A model generated the notes under the pieces. It did not search any database. It was not told the DNA's origin and was given only the letters and a program-made list of their open reading frames with translations. A DNA stretch of 7,942 nt. Origin: WJMT01 sp041686095. GTDB taxonomy: Bacteria; Acidobacteriota; Aminicenantia; Aminicenantales; Aminicenantaceae. Positions within the stretch are counted from its first letter, which is position 1; every line of letters starts with the position of its first letter. Location: assembly GCA_041686095.1 (NCBI GenBank), contig JAWLEN010000105.1:1-7942 (forward strand). Direction: 5' to 3'. The position numbers and the translations under genes were made by a program. Positions 1 to 5,851 of this stretch are shown piece by piece.

Positions 1-953
1 GCCGCAATAGGCACAGCCAAAATCATTCCAGGAAGTCCCCATAACCATCCCCAGAAAAAAAGAAAGAAAAGAACTACCAAAGGACTCAAACCCAATCCAT
101 GCCCCATAAGTCTGGGTTCAACGACGTTAGCCATTATAAGCTGTACGGAAGTGAGGATAATAAGAATCCAAAAAGCAGGCCATAAAGTCTCAAACTGGAA
201 CACAGCAATGGTAAAGGGAAGAGCTGTAGCAATAAAAGAACCTATATTAGGAATATAATTGAGAAGAAAAGTCAAAAATCCAAATATTATGGCAAAGTCC
301 ACCCCAAAAAAGAGCAGAACTATAAGAGCAAACACACCTGTGAAAAAACTGACTATGGTTTTAATAACAAGATACCTCTGAACTTGCCGGTCTATGTTAT
401 TTATCACAACATTGGCTTTTTCAGCTCTTTTCTGATCCAGATATTTCTGAATCTTCTGCTTCACTCTTCCCCTACCAGCCAAAATAAAAACAAGGAATAT
501 CAGAACCAGAAAAAGATTTGACATAAAAGATAAAAAGGGTCCTAGAGAAGACCCTATGATTTTCCCTATCCTATCAAGATTAAACTCCCCTGCCCAATCA
601 ATGGTCTCTATTTTTAACTGAGGGAGATTGAGTCTTTCAAAAATAGAGGTCAAGATGCTGTTCATTTTTTCTCCATATTTGGGAAATTCTGAGGCAAATG
701 ATTTGCCTGTTGAATAAAAAAGAGATCCTAAAAGATAGAGAATAAAAAAGGTAAAAAGAAGGATAAAAATAATGGAAATAACTCTTGGTATTTTAATCTT
801 GGTCAAAAAATCCAGTATGGGATAAAGAATGAATGAGAGAAAAATAGCAAGGAAAAAAGGAAACAACACTGGCTTGGCAAGCCGTAAAAGAACACCGATT
901 AAAAAAACTACGATTATGAGTAAAGATGCTGTGACGACCTTATTGTCTTCCAT
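1..953 (-). CDS. AI-2E family transporter, partial (C-terminus cut by window edge)
   Basis: My reverse translation from the ATG at 953 down to base 1 gives 317 open codons with no stop, so the C-terminal end (probably a few tens of residues) lies outside the window. The protein is very hydrophobic. An N-terminal pair of membrane segments comes first, then a soluble stretch rich in charged residues (about residues 80-135), then further membrane segments. Two family hallmarks are visible: an LLNYIPNIGSFIA segment near residue 245 and a VEPRLMGHGLGLSP segment near residue 287, followed by a Trp-rich helix ending LPGMILAVPI. This matches the AI-2E/PerM family (PF01594) of polytopic inner-membrane proteins. 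The family is named for autoinducer-2 export by TqsA, but many members do other jobs such as Na+/H+ antiport, so the substrate is unknown. It is transcribed divergently from the c-di-GMP operon. A GGGGT purine stretch 5 nt before the ATG is the only ribosome-binding candidate. Confidence 0.9.
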   Translation of the reverse strand, partial: MEDNKVVTASLLIIVVFLIGVLLRLAKPVLFPFFLAIFLSFILYPILDFLTKIKIPRVISIIFILLFTFFILYLLGSLFYSTGKSFASEFPKYGEKMNSILTSIFERLNLPQLKIETIDWAGEFNLDRIGKIIGSSLGPFLSFMSNLFLVLIFLVFILAGRGRVKQKIQKYLDQKRAEKANVVINNIDRQVQRYLVIKTIVSFFTGVFALIVLLFFGVDFAIIFGFLTFLLNYIPNIGSFIATALPFTIAVFQFETLWPAFWILIILTSVQLIMANVVEPRLMGHGLGLSPLVVLFFLFFWGWLWGLPGMILAVPIA

Positions 954-977
954 TATTGACCCCAAAAGAGCACAAAT

Positions 978-983
978 ATTATA
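978..983 (-). promoter_or_regulatory. Candidate -10 box for the AI-2E transporter gene
   Basis: Read on the minus strand, these six bases are a perfect TATAAT, about 25 nt before the ATG at 953. This would give a leader of roughly 15-20 nt that includes the GGGGT before the start codon. I could not find a convincing -35 box at 16-18 nt, and the surrounding DNA is AT-rich, so a chance match is possible. Confidence 0.4.
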
Positions 984-1032
984 GTAAATTATAAAATAAT
1001 ATTCCACATTAAATTAACAAACGCAAGCATTT

Positions 1033-1241
1033 CTAAAACCCTGATAAACGTGATGTATGATGTTTATTAAGGGGAGAGGGCAAGGGATGAGAAATCCCCT
1101 GTGAGGGCGGAGCGGGCATGGTTCCTCTTTAGAGGAGAGCGAAGCCCGAACCGGGAGAGAGATTCATCGCTGGGGAATCGAGCGGGTGACGAATCCCTTG
1201 CCCTTCCCCTTATCTTCAAATAAACCCTATCACGGTTTTAG
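1033..1241. repeat. MITE/REP-like element with long imperfect terminal inverted repeats
   Basis: The ends are inverted copies of each other. The left end (1033-1088) reads CTAAAACC-C-TGATA, then GTTTATT, then AAGGGGAGAGGGCAAGGGAT. The reverse complement of the right end (1193-1241) reads CTAAAACC-G-TGATA, then GTTTATT, then AAGGGGAAGGGCAAGGGAT. The inner 20 or so bases differ by a single-base indel. The interior, about 104 nt, is GC-rich compared with its surroundings and can fold into its own hairpins: CCTCT/AGAGG with a 2-nt loop at 1124-1135, closed by CGGGC (1113-1117) and GCCCG (1144-1148), and a second stem of GATTC near 1171 with GAATC near 1190. There is no ORF of note inside and no clear target-site duplication. 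A shortened relative lies at 3711-3761. The size, terminal inverted repeats and lack of coding capacity fit a non-autonomous mobile element or a large REP/BIME-type repeat; which one is not decided here. Confidence 0.75.
1113..1148. other. Internal hairpin of the repeat element
   Basis: CGGGC at 1113-1117 pairs with GCCCG at 1144-1148. Inside it, CCTCT at 1124-1128 pairs with AGAGG at 1131-1135 across a TT loop. It lies at the centre of the inverted-repeat element, so a transcript of either strand could form a long multi-stem structure. No T-run follows, so it is not an intrinsic terminator. Confidence 0.5.
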
Positions 1242-1333
1242 TAATAATCATGTCTATCGTTGAAAATGAAAAAAATGAATATATCGACATTTTTTTTATG
1301 AATAGGCTAGGATAATATCATCTCAAAAGGTTA

Positions 1334-1363
1334 TTGACATTTGATTCAAACAGGCAATAATAT
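1334..1363 (+). promoter_or_regulatory. Sigma70-type promoter of the REC-GGDEF/HPt operon
   Basis: A perfect -35 box TTGACA (1334-1339) and a near-consensus -10 box TAATAT (1358-1363) are separated by 18 nt. Transcription would start near 1370, which leaves a leader of about 25 nt before the ATG at 1395. This also argues against translation starting at 1341 or 1362, since both lie inside the promoter. Confidence 0.7.
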
Positions 1364-1394
1364 GAAAGAAAAAGTACATAAAAAGGTTGGATGG

Positions 1395-2330
1395 ATGAAT
1401 GTTCTGATTGCCGAAGATGACATACTCTCATGCAGGGCCCTTGAGGAATTTCTGATCAAATGGGGGTATGATCCCACTGTCACTCATAATGGCAAACAAG
1501 CTTGGGAGGCTTTTAAAGAAAACATTCAAAATATCCGCTTTCATGAAAAAAGAGCCTTGCGCATAGCTATCCTGGACTGGGAAATGCCGGGAATGGATGG
1601 CATCGAACTCTGTAAAAAAATACGCCAATTAGCCAAAGATAGAAATGATATATATGTCTACATCATCTTGTTAACGGGAAAAGACCGTCAAAAAGAAATC
1701 ATAAAGGGGCTGTCAGCAGGAGCTGATGATTATATCACCAAACCTTTTGACTATATGGAACTGAGAGTCCGGCTGAAAAATGCGGAAAGAGTCATCCTCA
1801 CTCAGGATAGAGAGCGCAAGCGGGCTACCACAGATAACCTGACTCAATTATGGAGCCGGAATAAAATCCTGGAATTTTTAAGTGAAGAAACAGAAAGAGA
1901 GGGACGATACGGAGAAATAACAGGCGTGATCATGGCAGACATTGATTTTTTTAAAAAAATAAACGACACACATGGTCATCTGGTGGGCGATCAAGTCTTA
2001 AAAGAAGTCGCCCAAAGATTAAAAAATTCCATGAGAAGATATGATAAAATCGGACGTTACGGAGGGGACGAATTCATTGCGGTTTTTCCAAGATGCGGAA
2101 CTAAACAAATAAGCTCTGTGGCAGAAAGACTCAGATTATCTGTGAGCGGTAAAGACATAACCACAAGCGCAGGTCCTTTGAAAATAACCATAAGCATAGG
2201 GGCCACTTGTTCAGAAAATCATCCCTCCATATCAAGCGAAGAACTCATTAAAACCAGTGACAAAGCTCTTATGAATGCCAAGAAAAAAGGACGGAATAAT
2301 TCCATCATTCTCCCCATAAAAACAGACTAA
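1395..2330 (+). CDS. Response regulator diguanylate cyclase (REC-GGDEF)
   Basis: This 311-residue protein would make c-di-GMP from two GTP in the cytoplasm under phosphorylation control. Residues 1-130 are a receiver domain: the acidic pair D8-D9, phospho-acceptor D61 in LDWEMPG, switch Thr94 in LLTG and Lys116 in TKPF are all present. Residues about 145-305 are a GGDEF domain with DNLTQLWSR at the entry, the metal/substrate segment ADIDFFKKIND (181-191) and an intact GGDEF motif at 223-227, so activity is expected. R214-x-x-D217 sits exactly five residues before GGDEF, which is the product-inhibition I-site. The architecture resembles PleD with a single REC domain. I place the start at ATG 1395 because MNVLIAEDD is a typical receiver start, AAAGG lies 8 nt upstream, and the promoter covers the earlier TTG (1341) and ATG (1362). 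The HPt gene follows 9 nt later. The protein has no DNA-binding domain and no membrane segment. Confidence 0.93.
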   Translation: MNVLIAEDDILSCRALEEFLIKWGYDPTVTHNGKQAWEAFKENIQNIRFHEKRALRIAILDWEMPGMDGIELCKKIRQLAKDRNDIYVYIILLTGKDRQKEIIKGLSAGADDYITKPFDYMELRVRLKNAERVILTQDRERKRATTDNLTQLWSRNKILEFLSEETEREGRYGEITGVIMADIDFFKKINDTHGHLVGDQVLKEVAQRLKNSMRRYDKIGRYGGDEFIAVFPRCGTKQISSVAERLRLSVSGKDITTSAGPLKITISIGATCSENHPSISSEELIKTSDKALMNAKKKGRNNSIILPIKTD

Positions 2331-2339
2331 AATCAAAAA

Positions 2340-2705
2340 ATGAATCTCACTGAAAAAAACAGCAAGAAGATTCCCATTGATTTAGAGAAGGTTATGGAAA
2401 GAGTGGGACAAGACAAAGAGTTTCTTTATGAACTTCTCAATATATATACAGAAGACTTTCCAGAAAATATCAAGGAGCTTGAACAATCAATAGCTCAGAA
2501 AAAGCATGATTCAATTCAGAGATTAGGTCATTATTTAAAAGGCTCCTCAGCAAATTTAGGATTGATTGAGCTTGAAAAAGAATCTTTTACCATGGAATGC
2601 GCTGGAAAAGAAAAGGATACCCAAAAAGCTCAGAAAACATTGAAAAAATTACAGAGTGAATTTGATATTCTCAAAAAATATATCAAAGAGGAAATGTCGG
2701 GCTGA
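2340..2705 (+). CDS. HPt (histidine phosphotransfer) domain protein
   Basis: This is a small, soluble, stand-alone HPt protein of 121 residues. It follows the usual pattern of a helical bundle: an opening segment IDLEKVMERVGQDKEFLYELL (given here in outline, residues about 13-33), then the phosphorylation helix with H64 in the motif GHYLKGSSANLG. The H-x-L-K-G-S core is complete, so it should accept and donate phosphate. It sits 9 nt after the REC-GGDEF gene with no Shine-Dalgarno sequence in the A-rich gap, so translation is probably coupled to the upstream gene and the two proteins probably act in the same phosphorelay. The natural partner is the neighbouring receiver domain, with a hybrid kinase elsewhere in the genome; that partnership is inferred. 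Its last 23 nt overlap the end of the convergent DUF6599 gene. Confidence 0.88.
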   Translation: MNLTEKNSKKIPIDLEKVMERVGQDKEFLYELLNIYTEDFPENIKELEQSIAQKKHDSIQRLGHYLKGSSANLGLIELEKESFTMECAGKEKDTQKAQKTLKKLQSEFDILKKYIKEEMSG

Positions 2706-3603
2706 TTGCTTTTAAATTCTCTATCATTTCATCTAAATATTCTTCTCCTGTATCCTTGAAAGAATCTTTGATTTCCATCGCTCCGCAAATGAATCTGCCT
2801 TTTCTAGCCATAAAAATGTTATCATAATAGCGGTCTTTTATCAGGAATCCATAAGAAGTGTCCTCTATTTCCTGGTCTTTTTTAGCCTCAATGTATTTTT
2901 TTATCATCTGTTGAGCTTCCTGTTCACTGCCTCCTTTTATGAGGAAACAACTGAATTCATTTTCATCTATCTGATAATCTGCGGTATAACCTGTGTGGAG
3001 AAAATCATATCCTAAAAAATTAATTAAAATAAATCTCTCTGAGTTCGCGGTCAATCCTTGGGATGGAAAAATCTTGAGTTCATCGGGAAAGCTGTAAGGC
3101 CCAGGTACTTTTTCTGATATTTTTTCCGCAAATTTTTTCAAATAATCTCCTGATTTATCACCGCATTCAAAAGACATCAGCTTCACATAATATTGTCCTA
3201 TCAGAAAATTCAGTGTCCCCTGCTCTAAATAACCTTGAGTCCCTACAGAAATAAAATGGCTGTCCGGATATCTTTCTGAGCTGTAAATCCCGAATGAATT
3301 GTTTTTATCCCCCATATCATAGATCTCTAAGACCACATCACATTGATCATTCTTCTTATACTCAGCCACAACCAGCTCTTTAAACTCATATGAAATATAA
3401 CTCTCTGCCGCACCGTTTATATACTCGAAAAGATTCTCTGGATGATAAACCTGGGGAGATTCAAATACTTTCCAGGATTCAAGTTCAGGAAGCAGACTCT
3501 TCACATCCCTTCCTGATTCGCTATTAATAGGGCTCCATAAAATCCCAAAAAACAAAAGCAAAGCTGACAAAAAATACATTAGGTGTTTTCTTTGTATCAT
3601 CAT
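2683..3603 (-). CDS. Secreted DUF6599-family protein
   Basis: The gene encodes a protein of about 306 residues. A basic N-terminus (MMIQRKH) is followed by a hydrophobic segment at residues about 9-23, then a polar region, as in a Sec signal peptide or an N-terminal anchor. There is no lipobox cysteine. The mature part carries the segment LFEYINGAAESYISYEF (residues about 58-74), which I associate with the DUF6599 family of exported proteins of unknown function; the family call is from memory of this motif. The rest is a mixed alpha/beta region with alternating charged and aromatic residues, and it has no catalytic motif I recognise. I chose the start at 3603 and not the longer start at 3645, because GGAGAAAGG lies just upstream and the -10 box at 3635-3640 would fall inside the longer reading frame. 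It diverges from the DUF362 operon, so a shared role is possible but unproven. Confidence 0.8.
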   Translation of the reverse strand: MMIQRKHLMYFLSALLLFFGILWSPINSESGRDVKSLLPELESWKVFESPQVYHPENLFEYINGAAESYISYEFKELVVAEYKKNDQCDVVLEIYDMGDKNNSFGIYSSERYPDSHFISVGTQGYLEQGTLNFLIGQYYVKLMSFECGDKSGDYLKKFAEKISEKVPGPYSFPDELKIFPSQGLTANSERFILINFLGYDFLHTGYTADYQIDENEFSCFLIKGGSEQEAQQMIKKYIEAKKDQEIEDTSYGFLIKDRYYDNIFMARKGRFICGAMEIKDSFKDTGEEYLDEMIENLKAISPTFPL

Positions 3604-3615
3604 TTTCCTTTCTCC
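3604..3615 (-). promoter_or_regulatory. Ribosome binding site that decides the DUF6599 start
   Basis: On the minus strand this reads GGAGAAAGGAAA directly before the ATG at 3603. GGAG is 8 nt from the start codon. It is the best Shine-Dalgarno match for this gene and selects the second or third Met over the upstream start at 3645. A second ATG follows immediately (3600) and could also be used. Confidence 0.75.
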
Positions 3616-3634
3616 AAAAAAGATCTTTTTTTTT

Positions 3635-3664
3635 AGTATAATCATAAATTCAATAAACCTGCAA
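3635..3664 (-). promoter_or_regulatory. Candidate promoter of the DUF6599 gene
   Basis: On the minus strand, TTGCAG (3659-3664) and TATACT (3635-3640) are separated by 18 nt. The -10 box is good and the -35 box is only partial. The predicted transcript would begin near 3628 and carry a leader of about 25 nt that includes the strong Shine-Dalgarno sequence. Confidence 0.5.
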
Positions 3665-3710
3665 GCGAGAAAACAAAGAAGTTATATAAATCTGAATCCT
3701 CAAAAACCTT

Positions 3711-3761
3711 TAAGAGGGGAAGGGCAAGGGGATTCCTCATCCCTTGCCCTTCTCCCTCTTA
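3711..3761. repeat. Condensed copy of the inverted-repeat element
   Basis: The left arm (3711-3730, TAAGAGGGGAAGGGCAAGGG) and right arm (3741-3761, reverse complement TAAGAGGGAGAAGGGCAAGGG) form a near-perfect inverted repeat around a short 10-nt spacer. Both arms match the inner arms of the larger element at 1033-1241, but the roughly 104-nt interior is absent. An AAAACC motif just outside the left arm (near 3704) recalls the outer end CTAAAACC of the larger element. As RNA or extruded DNA it would be a very stable long hairpin. It has no T-run on either side and lies upstream of two divergent promoters, so it does not look like a terminator. Confidence 0.8.
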
Positions 3762-3774
3762 GGATTTCCTTCAA

Positions 3775-3803
3775 TTGACATAAATCATCATTAGTTGTAA
3801 CTT
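3775..3803 (+). promoter_or_regulatory. Candidate promoter of the DUF362 operon
   Basis: A perfect -35 box TTGACA (3775-3780) is followed after 17 nt by TAACTT (3798-3803), a weak -10 box. Transcription would begin near 3810, only a few bases before the ATG at 3816, implying a leaderless or nearly leaderless message. The condensed inverted repeat ends 13 nt upstream of the -35 box. Confidence 0.45.
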
Positions 3804-3815
3804 TTAAAGTGAAAA

Positions 3816-4706
3816 ATGTCTAAAGTCATTATAGTTAAAACCAAAAATATTTATAACGTTCACAGGGATATAAACACAGAAAAGCTTACAACCCTCTATC
3901 AACGCGGATTCTATTGGCTCACCGGATTTAAAGACAGCAAAAACAGCATTCCTGCGCTCTTTAACACCGCAAAAAAAATAGGGATAAAGATAAACACCAT
4001 TGCTGGGAAAAACATTTCAACCAGACCCAAAGTCTCTTTATCACTGGCAGATCTCCTTATCAAAGGAGGATTCCAACAAAAAGACATCATTATATGGGAC
4101 AGAACAAATCGTGAACTTAAGGATGCTGGCTATAGGTTAAACATGAGCCAAAAAGGCATAAAAATTTTTGGAACCGATTCCAATCCTATTGGCTATAACA
4201 AAAATTTGACTATCCACAGGAGCATAGGAAGCCGGTTCTCTTACATACAAACCAATACTATTTCCCAATCCATTAGTCTGGCTATTCTCAAAGACCATGG
4301 ATTGGCTGGAATAACAGCAGGAATGAAAAATTATTATGGATCCATACACAATCCTAATAAATATCATGACTTTAACTGCAATCCTTTTGTGGCCGATCTG
4401 TTTGACACAGCCCCTATCCGCAAAAAACACAAACTCACTGTTATTGATGCGCTGACAGTCCAGTTCCATAAAGGGCCTGCCTATCATTCCCGTTGGGCTG
4501 AAGATTACGGGGCTTTGATAATGAGCACAGATCCAGTGGCTGCAGATTATATTGGTTGGCAGACTATTGAAACACTGAGAAAAGAACACGGGCTTCCCTC
4601 TTTAAAACAAGAAGAAAGAGAGCCTAAATATATAAAAACAGCTGAACAATTAGGTCTTGGCTGTGCGGATCTAACCCATATCAACCTAATCAAAGAGGAA
4701 ATATAA
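3816..4706 (+). CDS. DUF362 domain-containing protein
   Basis: The gene encodes a 296-residue, apparently soluble protein. The DUF362 (PF04015) core is visible: GLAGITAGMKNYYGSIHNP (residues about 162-180), then VIDAL (209-213) and the closing segment MSTDPVAADYIG (236-247). An earlier IIIWDRTNRELKDAGY stretch (about 91-106) is also typical as I recall the family. The biochemical role of this family is not settled. Some members carry ferredoxin-like 4Fe-4S motifs, but this one has only two cysteines, C188 and C283, so it cannot hold such a cluster by itself. No Tat or Sec signal is seen. The start has only a weak AAGTGA purine stretch upstream, in line with the promoter lying very close. The stop codon overlaps the next start (TAATG), so it is co-transcribed and probably translationally coupled with the radical SAM gene. 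Confidence 0.85.
   Translation: MSKVIIVKTKNIYNVHRDINTEKLTTLYQRGFYWLTGFKDSKNSIPALFNTAKKIGIKINTIAGKNISTRPKVSLSLADLLIKGGFQQKDIIIWDRTNRELKDAGYRLNMSQKGIKIFGTDSNPIGYNKNLTIHRSIGSRFSYIQTNTISQSISLAILKDHGLAGITAGMKNYYGSIHNPNKYHDFNCNPFVADLFDTAPIRKKHKLTVIDALTVQFHKGPAYHSRWAEDYGALIMSTDPVAADYIGWQTIETLRKEHGLPSLKQEEREPKYIKTAEQLGLGCADLTHINLIKEEI
4694..4698 (+). promoter_or_regulatory. Shine-Dalgarno site of the radical SAM gene
   Basis: AGAGG, 7 nt before the ATG at 4706, lies inside the 3' end of the DUF362 gene. It supports this start codon and keeps the Tat-like N-terminus as part of the protein. Confidence 0.7.
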
Positions 4707-5827
4707 TGAAAAGAAGAAATTTTCTAAAGTTCTCTGCTGCTTTAGGAATCACTCCCAAAAAAAGATTAATCCCTTTAACATCTGACCTTTATGCTTTTAC
4801 CAGTGATTCCAACCTGTCAAAAGTTGAAGCCAGGTATTATAAAAAACTTTCTCACAGAGAAGTCGAATGCCTCCTCTGCCCCCGTTTCTGTAAACTGGGT
4901 GACAAAGAAAGGGGCTACTGTGGAGTGAGGGAAAATATGGGCGGAACCTACTATACTCTGGTCTATGGGAAAGCCTGTGCTGTTCATGTGGACCCTATTG
5001 AAAAAAAGCCGCTTTTTCACTTTTTGCCAAAAACCATGGCCCTTTCCATAGCCACAGCTGGATGCAATGTGAACTGCAAATTCTGTCAAAACTGGGAAAT
5101 CTCTCAAGTGAGACCTGAACAAATTACGCACATAGACCTTCCCCCTGAATCAGTGGTTAAAACAGCCCAAAAAAACAACTGCCCCAGCATAGCTTATACG
5201 TATTCCGAACCAATGATATTCTTTGAATACATGTACGATACTTCGCTGGAAGCCAGGAAAAAAGGAATCAAAAATGTGGTGATAACAGGAGCTCATGTCA
5301 ATCCCGAACCTTTCACCGATCTTCTGGAAGTGGTGGATGGTGTCAAGATAGACCTCAAAGCCTTTAACCAAGATTTTTACACCAATTATGTCAGAGGAGA
5401 GCTCCAACCTGTGCTGGATGCTATTGTAGCAGCTTCCCAGAGTCAAGTATGGCTGGAAATTGTTTATCTTGTCATCCCCACTTTAAATGATAAAACATCG
5501 GAAATACGTGAGATGTGCCGCTGGATAATGAAAGAGATCGGTCCTGAGGTCCCCCTTCATTTTTCCCGGTTTTACCCTTCCTATCTCATGAAAAATCTTC
5601 CTCCCACTCCTATATCAACCTTGGAAAAACTCAGAAACACCGCACTCGAAGAGGGTCTTCACTACGTTTATATCGGCAACATCCCAGCTCACGAAGCGGA
5701 AAATACTTATTGTCCCAACTGTGGTAAAATCATTGTAAAAAGAATGGGTTATCTCATAGAACAAATAAACATAGAAAAAGGAAGATGTGTGTTCTGCGGT
5801 CATAAAATCCCCGGACTCTGGTCCTGA
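4706..5827 (+). CDS. amrS: AmmeMemoRadiSam-type radical SAM enzyme (AmrS-like)
   Basis: This 373-residue protein belongs to the AmrS group, often mislabelled pyruvate-formate-lyase activating enzyme. The radical SAM cluster motif C120-x3-C124-x2-C127 lies in ATAGCNVNCKFCQNWEIS, which is characteristic of the group. Before it is a cysteine cluster (C55, C58, C62, C72; ECLLCPRFC and GYCGVREN) and the segment HVDPIEKKPLFHFLP. At the C-terminus, C336, C339, C361 and C364 form two CxxC knuckles that could bind zinc or another FeS cluster. The substrate of this group is not established; it is named for genomic co-occurrence with AMMECR1 and Memo domains, and neither is in this window. The first residues, MKRRNFLKFSAALG, look like a twin-arginine (RRxFLK) signal, but the hydrophobic stretch is short and is followed by PKKR. 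The start is set by AGAGG 7 nt upstream and overlaps the DUF362 stop by one base. Confidence 0.9.
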   Translation: MKRRNFLKFSAALGITPKKRLIPLTSDLYAFTSDSNLSKVEARYYKKLSHREVECLLCPRFCKLGDKERGYCGVRENMGGTYYTLVYGKACAVHVDPIEKKPLFHFLPKTMALSIATAGCNVNCKFCQNWEISQVRPEQITHIDLPPESVVKTAQKNNCPSIAYTYSEPMIFFEYMYDTSLEARKKGIKNVVITGAHVNPEPFTDLLEVVDGVKIDLKAFNQDFYTNYVRGELQPVLDAIVAASQSQVWLEIVYLVIPTLNDKTSEIREMCRWIMKEIGPEVPLHFSRFYPSYLMKNLPPTPISTLEKLRNTALEEGLHYVYIGNIPAHEAENTYCPNCGKIIVKRMGYLIEQINIEKGRCVFCGHKIPGLWS

Positions 5828-5851
5828 GCCTATTGAGTTTTCTCTTTTTAA

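Noticed and set aside
1..953. Quorum-sensing role from the AI-2E family name
   Set aside because: The family covers several transport activities and nothing nearby concerns autoinducer-2.
1341..1394. Longer start for the REC-GGDEF protein at TTG 1341 or ATG 1362
   Set aside because: TTGACA (1334) and TAATAT (1358) form a strong promoter that covers both positions; the receiver fold begins at the ATG at 1395.
954..1394. tRNA, riboswitch or CRISPR in the long intergenic region
   Set aside because: No cloverleaf, no conserved riboswitch core and no regularly spaced direct repeats; the structure is explained by the inverted-repeat element.
3604..3645. Longer start for the DUF6599 protein at 3645
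   Set aside because: It would place the -10 box inside the gene and the strong GGAGAAAGG site after the start; the added residues are Lys-rich and break the normal signal-peptide layout.
3711..3761. Intrinsic terminator
   Set aside because: The hairpin is long and stable but neither side has a T-run, and it lies between divergent genes where no transcript from either gene would end.
4137..5803. Minus-strand open frames opposite the DUF362 and radical SAM genes
   Set aside because: They lie wholly within genes with clear family motifs on the plus strand, and their translations show no recognisable domain.
4706..5827. Pyruvate-formate-lyase activating enzyme
   Set aside because: The cysteine cluster before the radical SAM motif, CKFCQNWEIS and the C-terminal CxxC pairs point to the AmrS group; no glycyl-radical enzyme gene is adjacent.
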